NCBI RefSeq assembly: GCF_001601825.1
Contig: NZ_LUJK01000010.1
Span: 1-64,000, forward strand
Reading direction: 5' to 3'
From: Limnobacter sp. CACIAM 66H1
GTDB taxonomy: Bacteria > Pseudomonadota > Gammaproteobacteria > Burkholderiales > Burkholderiaceae_B
Length of the DNA stretch: 64,000 nt
A model generated the notes under the pieces. The model saw only the letters and a list, made by a program, of their open reading frames with translations. It had not been told where the DNA came from and ran no database searches. Within the stretch, counting starts at the first letter, position 1. The number at the start of each line of letters is the position of its first letter. The translations under genes and the position numbers were made by a program. Shown here one piece after another: positions 1-10,384 of this stretch.

Positions 1-259
1 TCACAAAACCCGTATAAATTAATCCGCAAACTTTGGGAAACATGGAATCAAGCCATTCAATCGTTTCCTGTCCTTTGGAATCCACCAGGGTCAGATCAAA
101 AATAATCAGGTCCGGTTTTTCAAACAGGTGTTCACGGGCTTGAACCAGACTGGTCGCCACATGAATTTGGGCGTGGGGAGCCATGTCTTTGCAGACGTCC
201 TCAATCACCATTGAAATCAGGGGGTGATCTTCGAGCACCAAGATTTTTTGATTTTTCAT
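1..259 (-). CDS. response regulator, receiver domain (partial, 3' end outside window)
   Basis: The reverse strand reads from an ATG at 259 off the left edge and gives about 86 residues of a CheY-like receiver. It starts MKNQKILVLEDHPLISMV, with the acidic pair of the phosphorylation pocket (ED) near residue 10 and the phospho-acceptor Asp in LIIFDLTLVDSKG near residue 55. The output domain lies outside the window. The N-terminus closely resembles the NarL-type regulator at 22198-22893 (both have ILxxEDHPxIS and a DSKG after the acceptor region), so a LuxR-type DNA-binding output is likely but not seen. No partner kinase is visible here. Confidence 0.85.
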   Translation of the reverse strand, partial: MKNQKILVLEDHPLISMVIEDVCKDMAPHAQIHVATSLVQAREHLFEKPDLIIFDLTLVDSKGQETIEWLDSMFPKVCGLIYTGFV

Positions 260-483
260 TGTTCGCAGGCTAAGTCAGGCACACAGGACCTTTGGGTCTC
301 TTCTTCCACCCAAAGAGTACATGAATTCACGGTAACAATTAAGCCTGCATTTTGCCTTTTTTTACAAAGGGTTCCGCTTTTCGGGGGGGCATCAGAAACA
401 AGCATCCTCATTTCACGGAATGGGCAAGAAAATTCAAGTCAGTAAGATGGATTCATACCGAATTCTTTGCGGAGCAAGCCATC

Positions 484-885
484 ATGACAATCGCACTGGT
501 CCAACATCACCAACACGACTGCGAACCGCTTTATTTTCGCCAGTCCGAAGCCAGAGTCACCATGGAGCTGGACAACGTGGCACACGGGCTAAAACATTTT
601 GCTCAACAACTGCGTAAAACTGCTTCAGCACAGGCACGCTTTGCCTTGGTGGTTCAGCTGAAAACCTGGACGCTGAACAAACCCACCCTGCAAACCCTGA
701 TGACGCAATACCTGGATGAGGTTGAGCGCACCCAACAAGTCGTGCACCTGGACCCTGAAAGTCATAACGAATCCATTGAATCGCTGTGCGAGCAGCTGGT
801 GTTTTTAAGTGCTGTGTTTGAGCAGGAATCTGAACTGATCGATCAAATGGCATTTGCCGATCCCCAACTGATGTTGTGCGACTAG
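484..885 (+). CDS. hypothetical protein, 133 aa
   Basis: I do not recognise this family. The frame is open further upstream to 352, but the ATG at 484 is preceded by GGAG at a usable distance and the upstream residues look non-coding, so 484 is preferred. The product is soluble-looking, acidic in its C-terminal half (many Glu, Asp and Gln) and probably mostly helical, with no signal peptide or membrane segment. It begins MTIALVQHHQHDCEPLYFR. It converges on mnmE with only 3 bases between the two stops. It may be a small lineage-specific protein; function unknown. Confidence 0.55.
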   Translation: MTIALVQHHQHDCEPLYFRQSEARVTMELDNVAHGLKHFAQQLRKTASAQARFALVVQLKTWTLNKPTLQTLMTQYLDEVERTQQVVHLDPESHNESIESLCEQLVFLSAVFEQESELIDQMAFADPQLMLCD

Positions 886-888
886 AAA

Positions 889-2268
889 TTACTTGCCGAT
901 ACAAAACCGACTGAAAATCAAGCCCAGCAAATCATCGGGCAACATACGCCCGGTGATTTCGCCCAAAGCATCGTGCGCCAGGCGCAACTCTTCTGCAAAC
1001 AAATCCAGGATTCGATCATCCTGTTGTGCGAACTCATGTGCGGCCGCAAGATGCTGACCGCACACCATCAAAGCATCAACGTGGCGCTGTCGCGCCATGA
1101 AACCATGGTCGGGCGTGTGGGCGATCCCCACCTTGGCCAATATGGCGTCTTTTAACAGCTCCAAGCCCTGACCATTTTTTGCGGACACTGGCAGTATGTC
1201 GAGCGGTAATTGTGGCATCTCAGGCAGCAAATCGACCTTGTTCATCACGGTAATGGTAGGCAAATGCACCGGCAGTTCAAGGTGGGTGTTCAACGCACTC
1301 GGTGAGTCCTGAGTTGCATCTTTCAGGATCAGCAACAGATCGGCCTCCTCCACTGATTTTCGAGTCCGCTCAATGCCAATTCTTTCCACCTCATCCGCTG
1401 TTTCACGCAAACCGGCCGTGTCAACCAACACCAACGGAATGCCACGAATATTCAGCTCCTGTTTGATTCGATCCCGCGTGGTGCCCGCAATGGACGATAC
1501 GATCGCAATTTCCTCGCCGGCAAGCGCGTTTAACAAACTCGACTTACCCACATTGGGCTCGCCCACCAGCACAATTTGCAAGCCATCGCGAAACTTCACT
1601 CCTTCCTGCGCTGCACCGAGCAACTGTCGATGTGCATTCAAGATATCCGCAAGTTGACCTTTGGCATCTGCCTTCTCGAGAAATTCGATTTCCTCTTCAG
1701 GGAAATCAAGTGTGGCTTCGAGCAGCAAACGCAAATGTACAATCCGGTCGGCCAGATCATTGACCTGCTTCGAGAACACACCACTGAGCGACGCCGCGGC
1801 GGCTTTGGCTGTCGCTATAGAGCCAGCATCGATCAAATCGGCCACCGCTTCAGCCTGCGCCAGATCAAGTTTGTCATTCAAGAACGCACGCTGCGTAAAC
1901 TCACCTGGCATGGCATGGCGCAACGGAATATTCAACTGCCGGGCAAGGGAAAGGGCATGCGCCACAACACCTTGCAACACTGCCTGACCACCATGGCCCT
2001 GGAACTCAAGCACATTTTCGCCGGTGAATGATGCAGGCGCGTTAAACAACAGGGCAATGCCCTCATCAATGGCGTGCTTATCAAAATCACGAAGCGTTAA
2101 AAGAGTTGCCAGGCGCGGTTTGGGCAACTTGCCACAAAACGCCATGCAAAAGGTCTGAAAACTGGAAGAAGAAGGAAAAGAAAACCGCACCACCCCCACC
2201 CCGCCCTTACCGGGCGCGGTGGCGATGGCGACGATGGGATCACCGTGCAGTGGCTGGTGCAGACTCAA
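889..2268 (-). CDS. mnmE: tRNA uridine-5-carboxymethylaminomethyl modification GTPase MnmE
   Basis: MnmE (TrmE) works with MnmG to place the (carboxymethyl)aminomethyl group on U34 of several tRNAs. At 459 residues it has the family length. The N-terminal folate-binding region starts with DPIVAIATAPGKGGVGVVR. A G domain is inserted in the helical domain, with the P-loop GEPNVGKSS at residues 236-244 and the switch motif DTAGLRETADEVERIGIERT. The protein ends in the diagnostic CIGK, whose Cys is needed for modification. Its start overlaps the 3' end of yidC by 29 bases, which suggests co-transcription in the classical rpmH-rnpA-yidD-yidC-mnmE order. A MnmC2-like oxidoreductase of the same pathway lies at 38414-39508. 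Confidence 0.97.
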   Translation of the reverse strand: MSLHQPLHGDPIVAIATAPGKGGVGVVRFSFPSSSSFQTFCMAFCGKLPKPRLATLLTLRDFDKHAIDEGIALLFNAPASFTGENVLEFQGHGGQAVLQGVVAHALSLARQLNIPLRHAMPGEFTQRAFLNDKLDLAQAEAVADLIDAGSIATAKAAAASLSGVFSKQVNDLADRIVHLRLLLEATLDFPEEEIEFLEKADAKGQLADILNAHRQLLGAAQEGVKFRDGLQIVLVGEPNVGKSSLLNALAGEEIAIVSSIAGTTRDRIKQELNIRGIPLVLVDTAGLRETADEVERIGIERTRKSVEEADLLLILKDATQDSPSALNTHLELPVHLPTITVMNKVDLLPEMPQLPLDILPVSAKNGQGLELLKDAILAKVGIAHTPDHGFMARQRHVDALMVCGQHLAAAHEFAQQDDRILDLFAEELRLAHDALGEITGRMLPDDLLGLIFSRFCIGK

Positions 2269-3937
2269 TTTGACGTGTAATTACCCACTGTTGGGCAATC
2301 GACAAAATATTGTTAACAACCCAGTACAGCACCAAACCAGCCGGGAAGAAAATGAACATGACCGAGAACACCAACGGCATGATCATCATGATTTTGGCCT
2401 GAACAGGATCGGGGGGCGTTGGATTCAACTTGGTCTGGATGAACATGGTTACCGCCATGATCACAGGCAAAATGTAGAAGGGATCCGGCGCAGCCAAATC
2501 GGTTACCCAACCCAACCAAGGTGCGTTGCGCATTTCAACACTGGCCAGCAACACCCAGTACAAAGCAATGAACACTGGGATCTGAATCAGAATGGGCATA
2601 CAACCGCCCAAGGGGTTGATTTTCTCGCGCTTGTACATTTCCATCATGGCGCGCTGGAAACCCATTTTGTCATCGCCATATTGTTCTTTCAGCTTTTGCA
2701 TGCGCGGGCCAACCTTGCGCATTTTTGCCATCGATTTGTAACTGGCGGCTGACAGCGGAAAAAACACCAGCTTGATCAAAATGGTCAGTACCACAATGGC
2801 CCAACCCCAATTGCCGATGTAGCTGTGAATTTTCTCCAGCAACCAATAAATAGGCTGGGCAATCACGGTAAGCCAACCGTAGTCCACGACCAAATCCAGT
2901 CCGGGGGACAAGGCTTCCAGCACACTTTGATCTTGCGGGCCTGTGTACAGTTTGGCCGTATAGGTGCCAGTCTGCTCAGGCGCCAAAGTACCCAGGCTAC
3001 TCACGAGGCCAATGGAGTACAAGTTGGAATCTACCTGACGGGTGTAATTCTCGCGAGGACCATCCTGACCAATGATGGCTGACACAAAGTAATGCTGAAT
3101 CATCGCCAACCATCCGGAATCAGCGGTTTTTACATAGTCTGCACTGCGATCGGCGATGTCTTCAAAGTCGATCTTCTGGTACTTCTTCTCAGGTGTATAA
3201 ACAGCCGGCCCTGTGAATGTTGCATACAGGGAAGAGTCACTTTCAAGCGGGTTGCCGTCACGCGTAATTTGCACATATGCACTGGGTGATACGGGCTCTG
3301 TGCTTATGTTGCGTGCATTGATCACGAGGTCAATGTCGTAGCGATTCTTGAAAATTGTGTAGGTGGTTGTGTTTTCAACACCACCGCTTGTGGCTTTAAA
3401 CACGAGCTTCAGCTCATCCTGACCAGGTGCAAATTCAGTAGAACCCGACACCAGCTCAAACAAGGTACGATGATTGGGTGCATCAGGCACACCCACCAAG
3501 CCAGCCTGGCCAACATAAGTACGGTTGGCTGTTTGCTCAAACAACTGAACCGGCAATTCCGGATTCTCGGCAGCAGGGTGATTGAGCAATTTTGAAGTAA
3601 TCAGCTGTGCACCTTGGCTTGAAAACTGTAGTTCAAGTACATCGGTTTTGACAGTAATGGTTTGCGCTGCAGGCGCTGCTTCAGCAACGCTCGATGCAAT
3701 CGCGTTCGGATCTGCAGGCACATCACCGGCAGTCGGGGCCACTGGCTGAGGCAAGTCATTCGCTGCATTGGCAGCAGTTGAACCACCAGCCTTGGCGACA
3801 TCGTCTTGGTCGCTGGTTTGAGCGCCAGTGCTAAGGCCAAACAAGGTGGGCTTGCCAATAGAAGCCTGATAATTGTCCCAAAGCATGATGAGAGACAAGC
3901 TGAATATCATCAAAAGGACTAGCCTGCGCGTTTCCAT
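2240..3937 (-). CDS. yidC: membrane protein insertase YidC
   Basis: YidC inserts and folds inner-membrane proteins, alone or with SecYEG. The 565-residue product shows the Gram-negative layout: one N-terminal membrane anchor (LVLLMIFSLSLIMLWDNYQ), a large periplasmic P1 domain to about residue 340, then a five-helix insertase core beginning near GNWGWAIVVLTILIKLVFFP. That core contains the cytoplasmic hairpin MAKMRKVGPRMQKLKEQYGD. The linker after the anchor is rich in Ala, Asp and Pro, as in other betaproteobacteria. The start ATG at 3937 lies 28 bases from the yidD stop, which fits one operon with rnpA. Confidence 0.97.
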   Translation of the reverse strand: METRRLVLLMIFSLSLIMLWDNYQASIGKPTLFGLSTGAQTSDQDDVAKAGGSTAANAANDLPQPVAPTAGDVPADPNAIASSVAEAAPAAQTITVKTDVLELQFSSQGAQLITSKLLNHPAAENPELPVQLFEQTANRTYVGQAGLVGVPDAPNHRTLFELVSGSTEFAPGQDELKLVFKATSGGVENTTTYTIFKNRYDIDLVINARNISTEPVSPSAYVQITRDGNPLESDSSLYATFTGPAVYTPEKKYQKIDFEDIADRSADYVKTADSGWLAMIQHYFVSAIIGQDGPRENYTRQVDSNLYSIGLVSSLGTLAPEQTGTYTAKLYTGPQDQSVLEALSPGLDLVVDYGWLTVIAQPIYWLLEKIHSYIGNWGWAIVVLTILIKLVFFPLSAASYKSMAKMRKVGPRMQKLKEQYGDDKMGFQRAMMEMYKREKINPLGGCMPILIQIPVFIALYWVLLASVEMRNAPWLGWVTDLAAPDPFYILPVIMAVTMFIQTKLNPTPPDPVQAKIMMIMPLVFSVMFIFFPAGLVLYWVVNNILSIAQQWVITRQIESAPATAR

Positions 3938-3965
3938 TTAAATCCTTAATTACTGAGCTTAATGA

Positions 3966-4271
3966 CTAAGAGTCGTGACTGGTGTGGCGAGCTTCAGGAA
4001 CAGGGTCCAAACCGCCAGCATTCCAGGGATTGCATCGACAAATGCGGCCAAAAGACAAAGCCGCTCCTTTCCATGCGCCATGAATTTTAACTGCTTCAAG
4101 GGCGTATTCCGAGCAACTGGGGTAAAAACGGCAAGAAGGCGGGAAAAGAGGGCTAACAGCAAGCTGATAGCCTCGGATCAGTGCTGTGATGGCACGCGCC
4201 GTGAGAGATCGTTGAAAAGTTGTTGGAGTTCTATCCACCACGCTGCTCGATCTGAATGACCTACTGCACAC
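3966..4271 (-). CDS. yidD: membrane protein insertion efficiency factor YidD
   Basis: This is a small membrane-associated protein found between rnpA and yidC in most bacteria, where it helps YidC-dependent insertion. The diagnostic segment is IRGYQLAVSPLFPPSCRFYP followed by SCSEYALEAVKIHG and a C-terminal RICRCNPWNAGGLDPVP, matching the Cys-rich family core. The start is uncertain. The longest frame begins with a GTG at 4271 inside rnpA and would give 101 residues with a 94-base overlap. Two further GTG codons at 4241 and 4238 are alternatives, and family members usually begin only a few residues before the IRGYQ segment. Confidence 0.9.
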   Translation of the reverse strand: MCSRSFRSSSVVDRTPTTFQRSLTARAITALIRGYQLAVSPLFPPSCRFYPSCSEYALEAVKIHGAWKGAALSFGRICRCNPWNAGGLDPVPEARHTSHDS

Positions 4272-4546
4272 ACTGGCTTGCTCAAGCGAACCAGAAATCT
4301 GCCTTGGTAGTTACCCAGCGAGTCTTGGCAGGCATGGCGGATTAAACGTTTTAGCGTATTGCGATCCACGGCCCGTTTGGCCAAGCGCTTGGGAATCAGT
4401 ATTCCGAATTGCGGCGGGGTGTCTTCGAACAGTGCGTGAAGCATCAACCGATCTGTTTTGGCCACTGGCCTGGTTTTTAACAGACCACCAAATGTTTCAG
4501 ATCGAGTGATTTTTGTCGCATGCGACCCGGAACCCACCCTGTGCAA
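4178..4546 (-). CDS. rnpA: ribonuclease P protein component
   Basis: RnpA is the protein cofactor of RNase P, which matures tRNA 5' ends. The family signature is clear near residues 48-70 (FGILIPKRLAKRAVDRNTLK followed by RLIRHACQD), corresponding to the conserved RNR region. The product is basic and about 122 residues. No ATG exists between the upstream in-frame stop at 4571-4573 and the conserved part. The start must therefore be the TTG at 4546 or the GTG at 4537, and neither has a strong ribosome binding site. It sits 24 bases after rpmH, the universal arrangement, so the two are probably co-transcribed and translation is linked to ribosome supply. Confidence 0.93.
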   Translation of the reverse strand: MHRVGSGSHATKITRSETFGGLLKTRPVAKTDRLMLHALFEDTPPQFGILIPKRLAKRAVDRNTLKRLIRHACQDSLGNYQGRFLVRLSKPVCAVGHSDRAAWWIELQQLFNDLSRRVPSQH

Positions 4547-4570
4547 TTCAGAATGTTCAAAGCGCCAGGC

Positions 4571-4705
4571 TTATACGGACAAACGTGCACGGCCCTTGGA
4601 GCGACGTGCGCGCAGCACGGCACGACCACCACGGGTGCGTGAACGTACCAAAAAGCCGTGTGTTCTTTGACGGCGAACTTTAGAAGGTTGATAAGTGCGT
4701 TTCAT
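4571..4705 (-). CDS. rpmH: 50S ribosomal protein L34
   Basis: This 44-residue ORF begins [20 protein letters not shown] and ends in a run of Arg, Lys and Ala ([13 protein letters not shown]). That is the canonical L34 sequence from start to stop. L34 sits in the large subunit and binds 23S rRNA. It is the first gene of the leftward rpmH-rnpA-yidD-yidC-mnmE cluster. A TATAAT-like hexamer on the same strand at 4851-4856 is a candidate promoter element, giving a leader of roughly 140 bases. Confidence 0.98.
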   Translation of the reverse strand: MKRTYQPSKVRRQRTHGFLVRSRTRGGRAVLRARRSKGRARLSV

Positions 4706-5006
4706 GGCAAGCCTCTGGCCCACATGGGCTTAAAATTTGGCGAAAAATTAATTAAAACTGGTTTGGCCCCTGGGTTAGCCTGTTACTAACCGGTACTTAT
4801 CGGTCAGGCAGAGCCGACATGGATCGACGCTCACACCAAGGGAACCCAAAATTATAGAGGCAAATTCGGGAAAAACCTAGAAAAATCTGCAAGTTCGCGT
4901 GAAGGCAGCTAATCACTCACTCAATCCGTGGGGGTTTGGATACAATGGAGCGCTGAGTTTTAATTCCTGCAAAGCAGTTCATCCGAATAATAAGGCTGTT
5001 CATAAC
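4706..5006. other. rpmH-dnaA divergent intergenic region
   Basis: About 300 bases separate rpmH (leftward) from dnaA (rightward). The half near rpmH is AT-rich and contains the candidate rpmH -10 element. I found no exact TTATCCACA DnaA box here, unlike the dnaA-dnaN gap. The dnaA frame is open upstream to 4899, but those residues do not look like DnaA. Confidence 0.6.
4851..4856 (-). promoter_or_regulatory. candidate -10 element for rpmH
   Basis: On the reverse strand this is an exact TATAAT within CTATAATTTTGGG, upstream of rpmH. No good -35 hexamer lies at 16-18 bases, only AT-rich sequence, so this is a suggestion based on the -10 match and position. Confidence 0.35.
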
Positions 5007-6399
5007 GTGATTGATCAATTCTGGAACCACTGTGTTGAAGCGCTTCGGAAGGAAATTCCAGCCCAACAAATCAAACTGTGGATCGAACCACTGACTGTGG
5101 TTGAATTTGATGAAAACACCGCGAGCCTGAGCATGGCCGCCCCAAACCGCTTCAAGCTTGATTGGGTGCTGAATAATTATGGTGGCCGTTTCAATGAACT
5201 GGCCACCGAGTTTTTTGGCTGCGATATGGCCATTCAGTGGCAAGTAGCCGCTAAACAGGCGAGTCCCCTCGTAGCGCCCCCCGCAGCGCCAGCCAAGAAC
5301 AACAGTGATGCCGCCGCGCAAGGTGCACCCAAAGTTGCCGCCGTGAAGCGCGACGAAATTGCGGCCACGGTCTATGAACGTAGCCGTTTGAACCGAGACC
5401 TTTGTTTTTCCAATTTTGTGTCGGGTCGTGCCAACCAGCTGGCCCGAGCTGCCGCAGAACAAGTGGCATCCAACCCGGGTGTGAGCTATAACCCGCTGTT
5501 TTTATACGGCGGTGTTGGTTTGGGCAAAACCCACTTGATTCATTCCATCGGCAACCGCCTGCTGGAACAAAACCCAAACACTCAAATTCGTTACATTCAC
5601 GCCGAACAGTATGTAAGCGATGTGGTCAAGGCCTACCAAAAAAAGGCATTCGAAGAATTCAAGCGCTCTTATTACTCACTCGACTTGCTCTTGATTGACG
5701 ATATTCAGTTTTTCGGGGGCAAAAGCCGCACCCAGGAAGAATTTTTCTACGCATTCGAGCAGTTAATTGCTGCCAAAAAGCAAATTATCATCACCAGTGA
5801 CACCTATCCCAAAGACATTCAGGGCATGGACGACCGGCTGATCTCCCGTTTCAATAGCGGTTTGACCGTGGCCATTGAGCCTCCCGAGCTTGAAATGCGG
5901 GTTGCCATTTTGCTGAAAAAAGCTGAACAGCAAAAAAATCCTGTTTTCAGAAGACGTGGCCTTTTTCGTGGCCAAGCACATGCGAAGCAATATTCGTGAA
6001 CTGGAAGGTGCCTTGCGCCGAATCATGGCTTTTGCCAGCTTTCACAACAAACCAGTAACAATGGATCTGGTGCGGGAAGCTTTGCGCGACATGATCTCGG
6101 TACACCATGGTCAGGTGTCCGTGGAGAGCATTCAAAAAACAGTGGCCGATTACTACAAAATCAAGGTCGCAGACATGTTCTCCAAGCGCAGGCAAGCACA
6201 AATTGTGTTGCCACGCCAGGTGGCCATGTATTTGGCCAAGGAATTGACTGAAAAAAGCTATGTGGAAATTGGTGAGTTGTTTGGTGGAAGAGACCACACT
6301 ACGGTGCTGCACGCTGTGAACAAAATATCGGAATTGCGAAATCAATCCTCAGAGTTGAACCATGCGCTGCATGTGCTGGACCAAACCTTGAAGGGTTGA
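5007..6399 (+). CDS. dnaA: chromosomal replication initiator DnaA (frame broken by one extra base as given)
   Basis: DnaA opens the origin and recruits the helicase. The GTG at 5007 is chosen because the product then starts with the family N-terminus ([20 protein letters not shown]). The AAA+ domain shows Walker [10 protein letters not shown] and Walker [11 protein letters not shown]. The frame breaks at an A7 run (5932-5938). Read as written, the protein runs into [19 protein letters not shown] and stops at 5999. Dropping one A restores [20 protein letters not shown] and continues to 6399 through domain IV ([20 protein letters not shown], then [12 protein letters not shown], the DnaA-box binding signature). 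The repaired protein is 463 residues, a normal length. Since dnaA is essential, a sequence error is the likeliest cause. Confidence 0.95.
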
Positions 6400-6627
6400 T
6401 TTAGAATTGTGGATAACTGTGTAACAAACGTGCACAACAATACGAGTTATCCACAGAAAAAAAAGAACCTGAAAAATTCGAAAAAAGTTATCCACAGTAT
6501 GCAGATCGAGTCCCGGAAGTTCTACACCAATTTCGAAAGAACCTAAGAAGCTCAATTCAAAGGAAAAAATAGAGTTGTCCACAGAATTGAATCAACTCTA
6601 TTAACTAATCCTATAAGGAAATATTAA
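6400..6627. other. candidate replication origin (oriC), DnaA-box cluster between dnaA and dnaN
   Basis: This AT-rich 228-base gap contains three exact consensus DnaA boxes: TTATCCACA on the reverse strand at 6408-6416 and on the forward strand at 6447-6455 and 6488-6496. A fourth box with one mismatch (TTGTCCACA) lies at 6575-6583. Runs of A around 6457-6464 and 6476-6486 could serve as an unwinding element. Such clusters beside dnaA mark oriC in many bacteria and may also autoregulate the dnaA-dnaN unit. Origin activity is inferred from position and box density. Confidence 0.75.
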
Positions 6628-7734
6628 ATGGAATTAATTCATAGCTCGCGCGATGCATTGGTTCGAAAACTGCAAATCGTCAGCAACATCGTCGAACGTC
6701 GAAACACCTTGCCGGTGTTGGCCAACATTCTGTTGAAGAAACAGGGAGGCCTGCTGACTCTGCTGTCTTCAGACATTGAGATGCAGATTCAAACCAGTGC
6801 GGAAGTGGGTGCTGGTGGCGAAGACACTGCAACCACTGTGGCTGCTAGAAAATTCCTGGATATTTTGAGATCACTGCCTGAAGACTCGGATGTGATGGTG
6901 AAACTGGACGGCAAGAAGATGTCCGTGCAGGCCAAGAAAAGCCGTTTTGCATTGCAAACCTTGCCAGCAGAAGACTTTCCACTGGTACAGGAACCCAAAG
7001 AATGGGTCACTCAGATCAGTTTGCCCCAAAAAATGTTAAAGAATTTGTTGGGCATGGTTCACTTTTCCATGGCTCAGCAAGATTTGCGTTATTACCTGAA
7101 TGGCGTGTTGCTGGTCATTGAAAGTGCTTGCGTTCGAGCTGTCGCCACCGACGGACACCGTTTGGCCTACGCTGACGCGCCTGGCCAAGGCGGTACCGCC
7201 AAGCATGAGGTGATTATTCCGCGTAAAACCGTGCTTGAACTGTCGCGTTTGTTGAATGATACGGATGACACCGTGACTATTGATTTGGCCAGCAACCAGG
7301 CCAAGTTCACTTTCTCGGACATTACCCTGATCACCAAGCTGGTTGAGGGCAAGTTTCCTGATTATCAACGGGTGATTCCGAAAACCCACCAGCACCATGT
7401 GGTCATTTCCCGTGATGCCTTGTTGCATTCGCTGCAGCGGGCCTCGATTTTGACCAGCGACAAATTCCGCGGCATTCGCTGGGTGTTAAGCGCCAATGGT
7501 TTGACCATTGTGGCCAACAACTCGGATCAGGAAGAAGCCCGGGATGAAATGGAAGTCGAATACCAAGGTCCCGAGATTGACGTGGGTTTTAACGTAAACT
7601 ACTTGTTGGATGTGTTGAACAACCTCAAGTCGGAAACCGTGCAGTTTACGTTGCAAGACGGGAACAGCAGTGCATTGGTGACCACCCCTGGCAAAGACGA
7701 TTTCAAGTATGTCGTGATGCCCATGCGTATTTAA
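6628..7734 (+). CDS. dnaN: DNA polymerase III beta subunit (sliding clamp)
   Basis: DnaN forms the dimeric ring that tethers the polymerase to DNA. The 368-residue product has the three clamp repeats. It begins MELIHSSRDALVRKLQIVSN and contains the family segments RRNTLPVLANILL, ATDGHRLAYA and the C-terminal YVVMPMRI that ends nearly all DnaN proteins. The ATG at 6628 follows AAGGAAATATTAA, a good ribosome binding site. It lies 228 bases after dnaA and 32 before gyrB, the standard order. Confidence 0.98.
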   Translation: MELIHSSRDALVRKLQIVSNIVERRNTLPVLANILLKKQGGLLTLLSSDIEMQIQTSAEVGAGGEDTATTVAARKFLDILRSLPEDSDVMVKLDGKKMSVQAKKSRFALQTLPAEDFPLVQEPKEWVTQISLPQKMLKNLLGMVHFSMAQQDLRYYLNGVLLVIESACVRAVATDGHRLAYADAPGQGGTAKHEVIIPRKTVLELSRLLNDTDDTVTIDLASNQAKFTFSDITLITKLVEGKFPDYQRVIPKTHQHHVVISRDALLHSLQRASILTSDKFRGIRWVLSANGLTIVANNSDQEEARDEMEVEYQGPEIDVGFNVNYLLDVLNNLKSETVQFTLQDGNSSALVTTPGKDDFKYVVMPMRI

Positions 7735-7745
7735 AACGACAATAA

Positions 7746-10292
<2,547 letters not shown>

Positions 10293-10337
10293 GAACAACG
10301 TCCTTGATCAGATAATCACAATCTTCGATTAAGCTCA

Positions 10338-10367
10338 AACCCCACACACTACGTCGTGGGGTTTTTT
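10338..10367 (+). terminator. rho-independent terminator after gyrB
   Basis: An 8-bp stem (AACCCCAC pairing with GTGGGGTT) with a 10-base loop is followed by a T run. It lies 46 bases after the gyrB stop and before the start of the next gene. Confidence 0.88.
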
Positions 10368-10384
10368 ATTGGGGATGCAACTTC

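Noticed and set aside
4899..5006. Upstream extension of dnaA starting at 4899
   Set aside because: The 36 extra residues ([17 protein letters not shown]...) do not resemble any DnaA N-terminus; the GTG at 5007 starts the conserved sequence.
5932..5938. Classical -1 programmed frameshift in dnaA
   Set aside because: The frame needed downstream is +1 relative to the written frame, so an A-rich -1 slippery heptamer of the dnaX type does not give the right product.
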